Shown here: piece by piece, positions 12,353-12,456 of the stretch
How the letters are laid out: every line of letters starts with the position of its first letter
Numbering within the stretch: the stretch's first letter is position 1
Origin: Actinomyces sp.
Lineage (GTDB): Bacteria; Actinomycetota; Acidimicrobiia; Acidimicrobiales; Aldehydirespiratoraceae
Length of the DNA stretch: 12,456 nt
Assembly (NCBI GenBank): GCA_003697065.1
Contig: RFFY01000263.1
Span: forward strand, 1-12,456
Direction: 5' to 3'
Notes under the pieces: model-generated
Told to the model about the DNA's origin: nothing
Database searches by the model: none
What the model saw: the letters and a program-made list of their open reading frames with translations, nothing else
Made by a program: the position numbers and the translations under genes

Positions 12353-12456
12353 CCTGCGGGCCCCGGCGCCGACCGGGGCGCCGGCCCCGACCCCGCCCGG
12401 GGAACGGCCGCCGGAGCCGTCCGGGGTGCCCCCGGGCGGTGAGCCGGGGTGTGCAC
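12353..12456. terminator. GC-rich 3' region with a hairpin after the glycoside hydrolase
   Basis: CCGGCGCC (12363-12370) and GGCGCCGG (12377-12384) form an 8-bp all-GC stem with a 6-nt loop 10 nt after the stop codon. It lacks a T-tract, which is common for actinobacterial terminator candidates. The remainder to the edge is G/C-only low-complexity sequence. A minus-strand frame runs through it off the window, but nothing supports it as a gene. Confidence 0.4.

Noticed and set aside
12157..12456. Minus-strand gene entering from the right edge
   Set aside because: It is antisense to the conserved C-terminus of the glycoside hydrolase, Arg/Pro/Ala-rich, and lacks any motif.

Overview
The window comes from a high-GC actinobacterium, most likely a member of the class Acidimicrobiia. 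The reasons are very strong G/C third-position codon bias, abundant GTG starts, several TAGGGT -10 boxes placed 6-8 nt before a GTG (the leaderless arrangement common in Actinomycetota), and the set of protein families. Thirteen protein-coding genes are supported, one of them cut by the left edge. No rRNA, tRNA, CRISPR array, transposase or phage gene was seen.

Layout from left to right: (1) 1-1929, minus: the first 643 residues of a large secreted DUF11-type repeat protein. (2) 2065-4632, plus: a compact three-gene operon of flavin-reductase-like protein, HAD hydrolase and YcaQ/AlkX-type DNA glycosylase. (3) 4557-6080, minus: a secreted coiled-coil lytic transglycosylase whose 3' end overlaps the glycosylase gene. 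(4) 6184-6603, plus: a small FMN-binding split-barrel protein carrying a 48-bp in-frame duplication. (5) 6570-7328, minus: a VOC (glyoxalase-like) protein. (6) 7568-8913, plus: a TesB-type acyl-CoA thioesterase coupled by a 4-nt overlap to a NUDIX hydrolase. (7) 8939-9607, minus: a TetR regulator. (8) 9732-11115, minus: a family-4-type glycosyltransferase followed by a two-helix membrane protein. (9) 11132-12352, plus: an MGH1/GH63-like glycoside hydrolase, divergent from the glycosyltransferase and only 16 bp away.

Together these look like ordinary chromosomal housekeeping and accessory metabolism: cell-wall hydrolysis, DNA crosslink repair, acyl-CoA and nucleotide clean-up, and a possible glycoside synthesis/hydrolysis pair. 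I do not see a clear new defence or biosynthetic system.

The unusual signal is structural. All three convergent gene junctions in the window (about 4453-4566, 6581-6670 and 8909-8944) hold short tandem repeats of 33, 39 and 18 bp, and these repeats carry stop codons of the flanking genes. Further short repeats lie nearby: 48 bp inside the split-barrel gene, 9 bp in the VOC-thioesterase gap, 9 bp in the TetR C-terminus, and 13 bp between the transglycosylase and the split-barrel gene. Upstream of the TetR gene is a 30-bp direct repeat whose second copy pairs with an inverted arm to make a long hairpin. It may be a dispersed repeat or a regulatory element.
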